Below, piece by piece: positions 7,836 to 14,645 of a stretch of 16,537 bases of DNA (positions are counted from its first letter, which is position 1; every line of letters begins with the position of its first letter). The position numbers were made by a program, and so were the translations under genes. The DNA is from Oxalobacteraceae bacterium (GTDB lineage Bacteria; Pseudomonadota; Gammaproteobacteria; Burkholderiales; Burkholderiaceae_D), in NCBI GenBank assembly GCA_003537575.1, contig DPRS01000009.1, forward strand, positions 95,641 to 112,177, read 5' to 3'. A model generated the notes under the pieces. That model did not search any database, was not told where the DNA came from, and saw only the letters and a list, made by a program, of their open reading frames with translations.

Positions 7836-8635
7836 ATCGACAAGCTACCCACATGGAAAATCCCGCAATTATGCCCGCCGCCCCCAAGATGATCGAGATT
7901 TCGAATCTTGATTTCTACTATGGCAGCTTCCAGGGGCTCAAGAACATCAATCTCGACATCCATGACAAGCAGGTTACCGCTTTCATCGGACCGTCCGGTT
8001 GCGGCAAGTCGACCTTGCTGCGCACCTTGAACCGGATGTACGACCTGTATCCCGGGCAGCGTGCCGAAGGCAGCATCATGTTCCGCGGGCGGAACATCCT
8101 CGATCCCGCGCTGGACGTCAACATGCTGCGCGCCAAGGTCGGCATGGTGTTCCAGAAACCGACGCCTTTCCCGATGTCGGTGTATGACAATATTGCCTTC
8201 GGCGTGCGCCTGTATGAAAATCTTTCGCGAGGAGAAATGGACGAGCGCGTCGAGTGGGCCTTGAAAAAAGCCGCGTTGTGGGGCGAGGTCAAGGACAAGC
8301 TGAACCAGAGCGGCCTCTCCCTGTCGGGTGGCCAGCAGCAGCGCCTGTGCATCGCGCGCTGCGTGGCGGTCAAGCCGGACGTCCTCTTGCTGGACGAGCC
8401 CACCTCGGCGCTGGACCCGATCTCGACGGTCAAGATCGAGGAACTGATCGGCGAGCTGAAGCAGGATTACACCATCACCATCGTCACGCATAACATGCAG
8501 CAGGCGGCGCGCTGCTCCGACTATACTGCCTACATGTACCTGGGCGAACTGGTGGAGTTCGGCGAGACGGACCAGATTTTCATGAATCCGGCCAAGACGG
8601 AAACCCAGGATTACATCACCGGCCGTTTCGGCTGA
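7832..8635 (+). CDS. pstB: Phosphate ABC transporter ATP-binding protein PstB
   Basis: The ATPase that powers phosphate import; it sits on the cytoplasmic face of PstCA. In this 267-residue protein Walker A GPSGCGKST is at 53-61, the Q-loop VFQKP around 107-110, the ABC signature LSGGQQQR at 164-171, Walker B VLLLDEP at 184-190 and the H-loop histidine at 220; PTPFPMSVYDNIAFG (110-124) is typical of PstB. All catalytic residues are present. The ATG at 7832 overlaps the pstA stop; in-frame ATGs at 7853, 7871 and 7889 are possible later starts because the first 20 residues precede the conserved ABC core and no clear ribosome site marks any of them. Confidence 0.96.
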   Translation: MNRQATHMENPAIMPAAPKMIEISNLDFYYGSFQGLKNINLDIHDKQVTAFIGPSGCGKSTLLRTLNRMYDLYPGQRAEGSIMFRGRNILDPALDVNMLRAKVGMVFQKPTPFPMSVYDNIAFGVRLYENLSRGEMDERVEWALKKAALWGEVKDKLNQSGLSLSGGQQQRLCIARCVAVKPDVLLLDEPTSALDPISTVKIEELIGELKQDYTITIVTHNMQQAARCSDYTAYMYLGELVEFGETDQIFMNPAKTETQDYITGRFG

Positions 8636-8665
8636 TTCGGCAACCATGATGCAAGGAGTAGGGAA

Positions 8666-9367
8666 ATGACGGGCGAGCATTCTTCCAAACAGTACGACAT
8701 GGACCTGGAAACGATTCGTTCCCGGGTGCTCCAAATGGGCGGCCTGGTGGAAAGCCAGTTCCAGGACGCCATCAAGAGCTTCCGCAACGGCGATGTTGAG
8801 TTGGCCCAGCAGGTGATCAAGGGTGATGAGCAGGTCAACCGCCTGGAAGTGCTGCTGGACGATACCTGCAACCACCTGATCGTCAAGCGCCAGCCGGCGG
8901 CCAACGATTTGCGCATGGTCATGTCCACCGTCAAGGTCATCACTGACCTCGAGCGCATCGGCGACGAAGCGACGAAAATTGCGCGCGTGGCGGCCAGCCA
9001 TCAGGAGCGCAATGGCAGCAGGGTCAGCCAGTTCGAATTCGTGCGCGTGATCGCCGAACGCGCGCGCGACTTGCTGCACGAATCGCTGGATTCTTTTGCC
9101 CGCAAGGATGAAAAGCAGGCGATGAAGCTGATCGCGCAGGATGCCATCATCGACCATGAATACAGCATCATCATGCGCAGCCTGATCACTTACATGATGG
9201 AAGATCCGCGCACCATCTCGACGGCGCTCGACACCATCTGGGTGGCCAAGGCCATCGAACGCATCGGCGACCATGCCAAGAACATCGCCGAGTACGTCGT
9301 CTACGTGGTGGAGGGCAAGGATATCCGCCACAGCGACTACGTCACCACCAAACTCGAACAACAATGA
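8666..9367 (+). CDS. phoU: Phosphate signalling regulator PhoU
   Basis: PhoU links the Pst transporter to PhoR: when phosphate is plentiful it keeps PhoR in the inhibitory state and limits uptake. The 233-residue all-helical protein has the two PhoU repeats, each with its metal-binding signature: DLERIGDEATKIA at 94-106 and AIERIGDHAKNIAEY at 196-210. AAGGAG at 8653-8658, seven bases before the ATG, fixes the start. It follows pstB by 30 bases and precedes phoB by 9, so it is embedded in one transcription unit. Confidence 0.96.
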   Translation: MTGEHSSKQYDMDLETIRSRVLQMGGLVESQFQDAIKSFRNGDVELAQQVIKGDEQVNRLEVLLDDTCNHLIVKRQPAANDLRMVMSTVKVITDLERIGDEATKIARVAASHQERNGSRVSQFEFVRVIAERARDLLHESLDSFARKDEKQAMKLIAQDAIIDHEYSIIMRSLITYMMEDPRTISTALDTIWVAKAIERIGDHAKNIAEYVVYVVEGKDIRHSDYVTTKLEQQ

Positions 9368-9376
9368 CCGAAACTT

Positions 9377-10066
9377 ATGTCGGCTGATAAGACCACGATA
9401 CTGATCGTTGAAGACGAACCCTCCATCGTCGAACTGGTAAGTTTCACCCTGAAAGAAGCGGGCTGGCAGGCGCTGGCGGTCAATACTGCCGGCGAAGCCT
9501 GGGAGTTCCTGCAGCGGCGCACGCCGCACCTGGTCTTGCTGGACTGGATGTTGCCGGACCAGGCCGGGCTGCGCCTGTTGGGACGCATTCGCGCTGACCG
9601 CCAGCTGCAAGCGCTGCCGGTAATCATGCTGACGGCGAAAAGCATGGAAGAGGACAAGATCGCCGGTCTCGACCAGGGCGCCGACGACTACATCACCAAG
9701 CCATTCTCGCCGCGCGAACTGACCTCGCGCATCAAGGCGCTGTTGCGGCGCAAGAGTCCGGAACATGCGCAGAACGTGATGTCCGTCGGTCCCGTCACGC
9801 TCGACCCGGTCAGCTGCAGCGTCAGCCTGAATGGCGAAAAACTCGATATTGGCCATGCCGAATACCGCCTCCTGAAATTCTTCATGGCTCACCCGGAGCG
9901 CGTTTTTTCGCGCAACCAGTTGCTCGACAAGGTTTGGGGCGACCATGTCGTCATCGAGGAGCGCACGGTTGACGTGCACGTGCTGCGTCTGCGCAAGGCA
10001 TTGAAGGAAGCTGAATCCCTGATCAAGACGGTACGCAGCGTCGGATACATGCTGTCGGAAAAATGA
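9377..10066 (+). CDS. phoB: Phosphate regulon response regulator PhoB
   Basis: OmpR-family transcription factor activated by PhoR; it binds Pho boxes such as the one before pstS. The 229-residue protein has a receiver domain (about 7-120) with the acidic pair E12/D13, phospho-acceptor D56 in LVLLDWMLPD, T86 and K108, then a winged-helix DNA-binding domain (about 133-227) ending in the TVDVHVLRLRKAL and VRSVGYML signatures. Lengths and residues are normal. The ribosome site before ATG 9377 is weak, so translation may be coupled to phoU, which ends nine bases earlier. The stop overlaps phoR. Confidence 0.96.
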   Translation: MSADKTTILIVEDEPSIVELVSFTLKEAGWQALAVNTAGEAWEFLQRRTPHLVLLDWMLPDQAGLRLLGRIRADRQLQALPVIMLTAKSMEEDKIAGLDQGADDYITKPFSPRELTSRIKALLRRKSPEHAQNVMSVGPVTLDPVSCSVSLNGEKLDIGHAEYRLLKFFMAHPERVFSRNQLLDKVWGDHVVIEERTVDVHVLRLRKALKEAESLIKTVRSVGYMLSEK

Positions 10067-11355
10067 ACCCGCAACTGCTGTTCTGGATTCCCGCCGTTTT
10101 GCGGTTGCTGCTGGTCCTGTGCGGCGCCGCCGTCGTATGGGCTTTTTTCGGCGTGGTTGCCGGCTTGAGCGCCGCTTTCCTGGCCGTGACCGTACTGGCT
10201 TTTTTGCAGCTGTACTACCTCAATCGACTGGATAGCTGGCTCGACAATCCGGACAGCGAAAAAATGCCCGATGGCTTTGGCTCCTGGACCGATGTCTTTG
10301 CGCGGCTGTATAAAATGCGCCGCGACGACGAACGCAATCAGGCCGAGCTGACGGAATGGCTGGCGCGCTTCCGCCAGGCCATGAGCCGGCTGCCGGACGG
10401 TGTGGTCATCATGGACGACGTGCTGTTCCTGGAGTGGTGCAATCCGACCGCGCAAGCGCATCTGGGCCTGGATATGGAGCGCGACAAGGGCATGCGGGTC
10501 ACCAACCTGATCCGCCATCCGGCATTCATGGATTACATCATCCTGGGGCGCTATGAGCAGCCCCTGACCCTGTCCCTGCGCGGGCGCAAGCTGGTGGTGC
10601 ACATCATTCCCTTCGAAAACCGCAGGCAAATCCTCGTCACGCACGACGCCACTGAATCCGAGCGCATCGACATGATGCGGCGCGATTTCATCGCCAATGC
10701 CTCGCACGAATTGCGTACGCCGCTTACCGTCATCAACGGTTTTCTGGAAATCGCCGGCAGCCAGTCCAATCTCGACATGACCACGCGGCAGGCGCACATC
10801 AAGCTCATGAGCGAGCAAGGGCAGCGCATGCAGAACCTGGTGGGAGACATGCTGACCCTGAGCCGGCTGGAATCCGCCGACCTCCCGCTGCACGCTGAAA
10901 AGGTGAGTATCAAACCCTTGCTGGAGCAGATCCTGAGGGAAGCCAATGCGCTGTCGGCCGGCAGGCATGCCATCAGCCTGACGGTGGATGGTCCGGATAT
11001 CAAGGGTAATATCGAGGAGCTGCGCAGCGCTTTCACCAACCTGGTCACGAATGCCATCCGCTACACGCCGGCGCCGGGCAAGATCGACCTGGCCTGGCAG
11101 GAGACGGAGGAGGGGGCGCAATTTGCCGTGCGTGATTCCGGCATCGGCATCAGTTCCGAGCACCTCGCGCGCCTGACCGAGCGGTTCTACCGGGTCGACA
11201 AGAGTCGTTCGCGCGAAACCCAGGGCACCGGCCTCGGTCTGGCGATCGTCAAGCATGTTCTGCTGCGTCATCATGGCGAGCTGGTGATTCAGTCGGTGGC
11301 TGATCAGGGCAGCACTTTCATTGCCAAATTTCCAAAAAGCAGTATTTATTATTAA
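10063..11355 (+). CDS. phoR: Phosphate regulon sensor histidine kinase PhoR
   Basis: Membrane kinase/phosphatase for PhoB that senses phosphate through the Pst-PhoU complex rather than by a periplasmic domain. The 430-residue protein starts with two closely spaced hydrophobic helices (about 9-52) without a periplasmic loop, then a charged linker, a PAS-type domain (about 100-200), the H-box with H215 in ASHELRTPL, the N-box (N326, N330 in NLVTNAIRYTP), G1 DSGIGI at 358-363 and G2 GTGLGL at 388-393. All kinase motifs are intact. The ATG overlaps the phoB stop (ATGA at 10063-10066). No convincing terminator follows. Confidence 0.96.
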   Translation: MNPQLLFWIPAVLRLLLVLCGAAVVWAFFGVVAGLSAAFLAVTVLAFLQLYYLNRLDSWLDNPDSEKMPDGFGSWTDVFARLYKMRRDDERNQAELTEWLARFRQAMSRLPDGVVIMDDVLFLEWCNPTAQAHLGLDMERDKGMRVTNLIRHPAFMDYIILGRYEQPLTLSLRGRKLVVHIIPFENRRQILVTHDATESERIDMMRRDFIANASHELRTPLTVINGFLEIAGSQSNLDMTTRQAHIKLMSEQGQRMQNLVGDMLTLSRLESADLPLHAEKVSIKPLLEQILREANALSAGRHAISLTVDGPDIKGNIEELRSAFTNLVTNAIRYTPAPGKIDLAWQETEEGAQFAVRDSGIGISSEHLARLTERFYRVDKSRSRETQGTGLGLAIVKHVLLRHHGELVIQSVADQGSTFIAKFPKSSIYY

Positions 11356-11462
11356 TATGGCCAGTCCCGGAGACTGAGATGTGCTGAGAGCTGCGTGTTT
11401 CTTCGCCAGAAGCATTGCGTATTTTCTTGCTTAACAGCACAATTTCACATGTTCAGTTCTTT

Positions 11463-11483
11463 CGCGCGCATGTGTTGCGCGTG
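11463..11483 (+). other. GC-rich hairpin before the patatin-like lipoprotein start
   Basis: CGCGCA (11465-11470) pairs with TGCGCG (11476-11481) around a five-base loop, extended by a G-T and a C-G pair to eight pairs at 11463-11483. It ends ten bases before the preferred ATG at 11494, where no Shine-Dalgarno is visible. It could limit ribosome access, or, if translation starts at 11449, be merely part of the coding sequence. Confidence 0.35.
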
Positions 11484-11493
11484 TCTCGCAGCC

Positions 11494-12417
11494 ATGTCTC
11501 GTCTCCGCGTGCGGTTTACCCTCCTTATCATTTCCCTGGTTACTGCATTAAGCGCTTGCACCACGCCGGCGCCTTCCGTGCCTCCTACGCCGCCGGCAAC
11601 GGCGACCATGCAGCCCAAACCGCTACATCCCGTCAAGATTGGTCTGGCCCTGGGAGGCGGCGCGGCGCGCGGCTTTGCCCACATCGGCGTCATCAAGGTG
11701 CTGGAAGCCCATGGCATCGTTCCCGACATCGTGGTCGGCACCAGTGCTGGAAGTGTCGTCGGTGCCTTGTATGCCGCCGGCAATAGCGGCTTTGCCTTGC
11801 AAAAACTGGCGCTGGAAATGGATGAGGGGGCGATCTCGGACTGGTCGGTGCCGCTTTTCTCCCGTTCAAGCGGCGTGCTGAAGGGCGAGGCGCTGCAGAA
11901 CTACGTCAACAAGGCGGTGCACAATCTGCCGCTGGAAAAAATGAAAATTCCTTTCGGTGCCGTTGCCACGGATTTGCGCAGCGGTGCGCCGATGGTTTTC
12001 CGCAAGGGCAATACGGGGCTGGCGGTGCGCGCTTCTTCCGCCGTGCCGAGCGTGTTCCAGCCGGTCCAGGTGGGCGGGCATATCTATGTCGATGGCGGCC
12101 TGGTATCACCGGTGCCGGTGCGCATTGCCCGTGAAATGGGCGCGGATTTTATCATTGCAGTGAATATTTCATCACAGCCCCTTGCGCAGCCGGCATCTTC
12201 ATCGCTGGAAGTGCTGTTGCAGACTTTCGCCATCATGGGACAAAGCATCAACCAGTACGAGTTGAAGGAAGCGGATGTAGTGATCAAGCCTAATCTGGGT
12301 AACATGAAGGGCGCCGATTTTGCCGGGCGCAACCTGGCGATCCTGGCCGGGGAGCAGGCGGCCTTACAGCATTTGCCTGAAATCCGCCAAAAGCTGCAAG
12401 TCTTGCGGCAACGCTAA
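11494..12417 (+). CDS. Patatin-like phospholipase, predicted lipoprotein
   Basis: A patatin-fold serine lipid acyl hydrolase, probably anchored to a membrane on the periplasmic side. From ATG 11494 the protein has 307 residues and a typical lipoprotein signal: basic n-region, hydrophobic core and lipobox LSAC with the lipidated cysteine at 22, followed by a proline-rich linker. The patatin core is complete: oxyanion loop GGGAARG (54-60), nucleophile S84 in GTSAG (82-86), and the catalytic aspartate D200 in DGG. The overall shape is like RssA/YchK-type proteins with an added export signal. Alternative in-frame starts are GTG 11395, ATG 11449 and ATG 11470; they would place 55, 37 or 30 residues before the cysteine, which is long for a lipoprotein signal. 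A weak promoter-like pair, TTGCGT (11415-11420) and CACAAT (11438-11443), 17 bases apart, lies upstream. Substrate unknown. Confidence 0.85.
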   Translation: MSRLRVRFTLLIISLVTALSACTTPAPSVPPTPPATATMQPKPLHPVKIGLALGGGAARGFAHIGVIKVLEAHGIVPDIVVGTSAGSVVGALYAAGNSGFALQKLALEMDEGAISDWSVPLFSRSSGVLKGEALQNYVNKAVHNLPLEKMKIPFGAVATDLRSGAPMVFRKGNTGLAVRASSAVPSVFQPVQVGGHIYVDGGLVSPVPVRIAREMGADFIIAVNISSQPLAQPASSSLEVLLQTFAIMGQSINQYELKEADVVIKPNLGNMKGADFAGRNLAILAGEQAALQHLPEIRQKLQVLRQR

Positions 12418-12485
12418 GTCAGCATCACTAAGCCAACATTAGCAAGCCGGCAGCAATAAGCCGGCAGCAATTAGCTGGCAACGTC
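12416..12485 (+). repeat. Degenerate tandem array of five 14-base units
   Basis: Starting inside the stop codon of the patatin-like gene, five consecutive 14-base units can be aligned: AAGTCAGCATCACT, AAGCCAACATTAGC, AAGCCGGCAGCAAT twice (12444-12457 and 12458-12471, identical), and TAGCTGGCAACGTC. The first unit matches the consensus at 10 of 14 positions; the last is the most diverged. The array occupies most of the gap between two convergent genes and has no coding potential. The rest of the gap (12486-12538) holds only a short imperfect hairpin at 12487-12514 without a T tract. Confidence 0.7.
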
Positions 12486-12538
12486 TGCCTTCTCCGGCGC
12501 ACCATCCGGCAGGCTTGGCTTTAAGACTCGGTGGAGAT

Positions 12539-13081
12539 TTATTGGCTGTTCTCGGGTTCGCTGATGCGACGTCCGCCATTGAAGCGGCTTTTCCAGTAAG
12601 CGAGATCCATGCTTTCTATACGAACTTGTCCGCCAGCAGAGGGCGAATGGATAAATTTGTTGTCGCCAAGATAGATGCCAACATGGGAAAAAGTGCGGCG
12701 CAAAGTATTGAAAAACACCAGGTCGCCCGGGCGCAACTCCTGGCGCTCAACCTGTTCTCCAACCCGGCTGATTTCCACGGCGGTGCGCGGAAGCACGGTG
12801 CCCCAGGCTTGCTTGAAGACATGACGCACCAGACCACTGCAATCCAGGCCGGTTTCCGGAGAGTTGCCTCCCATCTTGTAGCGTATCCCCAACATGCCGA
12901 TCGATTGCAAGGCCACTTCGGATGCCCGGTTGGTGAATTCCTTGAATTTGCTAACTTTTGCTACAGATTCTTCCGGCATGCCTTCCACCGCCGCAGCCGG
13001 CTGAACGGACAGTAGAGCTGCCAGAAAAGCCGGGTACAGCAGGTAATTTCGCTGTCGACGGGAAGGTTTGAAAATTATCAT
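12539..13081 (-). CDS. Exported NlpC/P60 family cell-wall peptidase
   Basis: A cysteine peptidase of the NlpC/P60 type, expected to cut peptide bonds in peptidoglycan in the periplasm. The 180-residue protein begins with a basic segment and a hydrophobic helix and has a signal-peptidase site after PAAA (about residue 31). The catalytic triad is visible: C81 in LDCSG, H133 in FSHVGIYLG and H145 in FIHSP; RPGDLVFF (117-124) is a family hallmark. The domain stands alone, without LysM or SH3 repeats. I chose ATG 13081: a TTG at 13108 lies upstream of the transcript start predicted from the promoter at 13111-13139. There is no clear Shine-Dalgarno, and the start codon sits in an inverted repeat. 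It is convergent with the patatin-like gene and divergent from the response regulator. Confidence 0.9.
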   Translation of the reverse strand: MIIFKPSRRQRNYLLYPAFLAALLSVQPAAAVEGMPEESVAKVSKFKEFTNRASEVALQSIGMLGIRYKMGGNSPETGLDCSGLVRHVFKQAWGTVLPRTAVEISRVGEQVERQELRPGDLVFFNTLRRTFSHVGIYLGDNKFIHSPSAGGQVRIESMDLAYWKSRFNGGRRISEPENSQ

Positions 13082-13092
13082 CTTGATAATTT
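13072..13092 (-). repeat. Inverted repeat spanning the NlpC/P60 start codon
   Basis: Perfect 9-base arms, AAATTATCA (13072-13080) and TGATAATTT (13084-13092), flank a three-base centre. On the minus strand the A of the start codon ATG (13081-13079) lies in the centre and the TG in the stem. It could be an operator for a dimeric repressor or an mRNA hairpin hiding the start codon. Confidence 0.6.
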
Positions 13093-13101
13093 GCGCAAAT
13101 T
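13088..13101. repeat. 14-base perfect palindrome upstream of the NlpC/P60 gene
   Basis: AATTTGCGCAAATT reads the same on both strands. It begins seven bases upstream of the ATG at 13081, directly downstream of the predicted transcript start near 13104, and overlaps the start-codon inverted repeat by five bases. This is a suitable place for a repressor site; no regulator is identified. Confidence 0.55.
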
Positions 13102-13110
13102 GACACAAGG

Positions 13111-13139
13111 AATGTAAGCGAAAGCGCTCTTGCTGTCAA
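13111..13139 (-). promoter_or_regulatory. Candidate sigma70 promoter of the NlpC/P60 gene
   Basis: On the minus strand a perfect TTGACA (13139-13134) is followed after exactly 17 bases by TACATT (13116-13111, four of six matches). Transcription would start near 13104, giving a leader of about 23 bases to ATG 13081. This supports ATG 13081 and argues against the TTG at 13108. Confidence 0.6.
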
Positions 13140-13203
13140 AAATTGTTGCCTATAAATATCCTTTCAAGATAGAGTGAAGTCATGGTTAAAGTTTCCCGGC
13201 AGT

Positions 13204-14448
13204 ATGCTTACACACATCTCCAATGATATTCCGGTCAAGCCGCGCGTACTGATCGCCGACGATTCCAAAATCGTCCGGGCAACCCTCATCAAGCATATCC
13301 AGGGCATGTTCGATTTTCGCGAAGCCCTGAATGGCGAAGAAGCTTGGGAAACCTTGCTGATCGACCCCAATATCCGGGTGGTCATCACCGACTTGTCCAT
13401 GCCCAAGCTGGATGGCTATGGCTTGCTCAAGCGTATTCGTTCCTCGGAAATCAGCCGCATCCGCAGTCTGCCAGTCGTGGTGGTGTCGGGTAGCGATGAG
13501 AAGGCCGAGCGCGATCGGGCCAAAGCTGCCGGCGCCAATGACCTGATCACCAAGGGTATCGAGACCGCCCAGCTGCTGTCGCGTTTGGACGTGCTGGCGA
13601 AGCTGGTCAATACCCAGCGCGAATTCGAGCGCAGCCTGGAAGTGCTGGCAAAAAACGTTTCTTCTTCTTCCCAGTTGCAACTGGCGACTCCGGCAGGTCT
13701 GGATTCGCATGCGCAAAAGGCGCTGACGATTGCGCTGGGTAACCGCAAGAATTTCGTGATTTTGAACGTCATGGTCGGCTTGCGTCATGCCCAGTTCGAT
13801 GGCCAGGCTATGCTGCCGCCGCCTTCAGTAGTGCATGCCGTCGGCCAGTTGCTGCAACGGACGATCAGGCAGAGCGACCGCGTGGCGCAAACCGGCGAAG
13901 CGGAATTCACCCTGGCTACCGGCAGCATTCATTTCGATTCGGCGCGCAATTTCGCCCAGCGCATTTGCCGCGCCATTTCGAATGCCAATATGGTCAGGGA
14001 TGAGCACATGTCCTTTATCGCCAGTTGCGGCCTGGTTTCCCTGTCGGAGCGGTATGAGGAGGGGGAAGTGCGGCCTGGTCTGGTCGAGTTGAAGGAAGTC
14101 GCCAGGCGGCGTGCGCAACTCGGTTTGAATCTGGCCACTACCGGCGTGGTCGGCCCGGAAGAGGAGCAGGCTTTCGGACGGGATGGCCGCCTGCCGGCGA
14201 TGGCACCGGTTGAAATGCTGGCGCCGCCGAAGGATGCGCCAGCGCCGGTGGCGGCATCGGCCAGCCTGTCTTTTTATCAGCAGAACGAAGGGCAGGAGAG
14301 CCAGTCGGAGCCAATCGAATTGTCGACGCTGGTGCGCTGGATACGGGAAGGCAAACAGGACAAGGTATTGCAGCACATGCAGGACTTGTCGAATGAATTG
14401 CAGCCGCTGGTCGAGCTGCTCATGCGGCAGGCGCAAGGGCCGCGATAG
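13204..14448 (+). CDS. Response regulator with a degenerate GGDEF-like domain
   Basis: A 414-residue cytoplasmic protein. The receiver domain (about 12-135) has the acidic pair D19/D20, phospho-acceptor D63 in VVITDLSMPKLDG, S in VVVVSGSD and the lysine in LITKG, so phosphorylation by an unknown histidine kinase is likely. From about 180 to 330 the sequence follows the GGDEF pattern (QSDRVAQTGEAEFTLA, then ASCGLVSLSE and a helix ending ARRRAQLGLNLA), but the signature is GEAEF (231-235) and the nucleotide-binding residues are not conserved, so cyclase activity is not expected. A proline/alanine-rich linker and a helical tail of about 45 residues complete it. I prefer ATG 13204; GTG 13174 would add ten residues, and neither has a clear ribosome site. 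TATAAA at 13151-13156 is a possible -10 element but has only a poor -35. No kinase gene is adjacent. Alternative reading: an inactive c-di-GMP-binding or protein-interaction module. Confidence 0.8.
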   Translation: MLTHISNDIPVKPRVLIADDSKIVRATLIKHIQGMFDFREALNGEEAWETLLIDPNIRVVITDLSMPKLDGYGLLKRIRSSEISRIRSLPVVVVSGSDEKAERDRAKAAGANDLITKGIETAQLLSRLDVLAKLVNTQREFERSLEVLAKNVSSSSQLQLATPAGLDSHAQKALTIALGNRKNFVILNVMVGLRHAQFDGQAMLPPPSVVHAVGQLLQRTIRQSDRVAQTGEAEFTLATGSIHFDSARNFAQRICRAISNANMVRDEHMSFIASCGLVSLSERYEEGEVRPGLVELKEVARRRAQLGLNLATTGVVGPEEEQAFGRDGRLPAMAPVEMLAPPKDAPAPVAASASLSFYQQNEGQESQSEPIELSTLVRWIREGKQDKVLQHMQDLSNELQPLVELLMRQAQGPR

Positions 14449-14459
14449 TCCCGGCGGTT

Positions 14460-14489
14460 TTGCCCGGCAAGGGTGTTTTGCGCTATAAT
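14460..14489 (+). promoter_or_regulatory. Candidate sigma70 promoter of carAB
   Basis: A perfect -10 TATAAT (14484-14489) is preceded by TTGCCC (14460-14465, four of six matches) with an 18-base spacer. Transcription would begin near 14496, leaving an untranslated leader of about 150 bases before carA. It is the only strong promoter-like sequence between the response regulator and carA. Confidence 0.65.
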
Positions 14490-14512
14490 TGTACGGTTTA
14501 ACTAATTTCATT

Positions 14513-14624
14513 CCGTCGTAGCGCAGACCCCCTTCCCATCGTCCCCGAACGGCCTTCATTCGCCTGCACGCTTTCGTACTTGGCGTGTGCGGTGACGGTT
14601 CGAGCAGGCACGGCGCAGCGACGG
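14513..14624 (+). other. Potentially structured carA leader RNA
   Basis: Within the roughly 150-base leader, CCGTCG (14513-14518) can pair with CGACGG (14619-14624) and GCGC (14521-14524) with GCGC (14613-14616), giving a closing stem of ten pairs with one 2x2 internal loop. Inside it, CGAAC (14546-14550) can pair with GTTCG (14598-14602), or GCCTGC (14562-14567) with GCAGGC (14604-14609), or GCACGC (14566-14571) with GCGTGT (14583-14588). The last two exclude each other, as do the first and second in a simple nested fold. No ATG-started leader peptide is present. The closing stem ends 11 bases before the AGGAG of carA. I do not recognise a known riboswitch. Confidence 0.4.
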
Positions 14625-14634
14625 TAACAATTTC

Positions 14635-14639
14635 AGGAG
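14635..14639 (+). promoter_or_regulatory. Shine-Dalgarno site fixing the TTG start of carA
   Basis: AGGAG lies six bases before the TTG at 14646. No ATG or GTG at a suitable distance fits the conserved CarA N-terminus, so the rare TTG start is well supported. From general knowledge, enterobacterial carA also uses a UUG start. Confidence 0.85.
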
Positions 14640-14645
14640 TTACCC

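Noticed and set aside
7703..9979. A 758-codon open frame on the minus strand opposite pstB, phoU and phoB
   Set aside because: It is antisense to three firmly identified genes, has no recognisable domain, and its composition (many H, Q, R, D, A) is typical of the shadow of GC-rich codons.
11361..11377. Short hairpin (CAGTC/GACTG) as a terminator after phoR
   Set aside because: Only five pairs and no following T tract; not enough for an intrinsic terminator.
12487..12514. Imperfect hairpin between the convergent patatin-like and NlpC/P60 genes as a shared terminator
   Set aside because: Two four-pair stems with an internal loop and no T run on either strand; weak support.
13081..13108. TTG at 13108 as the start of the NlpC/P60 gene
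   Set aside because: It lies upstream of the predicted transcript start (about 13104), and the extra residues would spoil an otherwise good signal peptide.
14580..14627. Possible 15-codon leader peptide starting with TTG before carA
   Set aside because: No ribosome site, a rare start codon and no run of regulatory codons; not supported.
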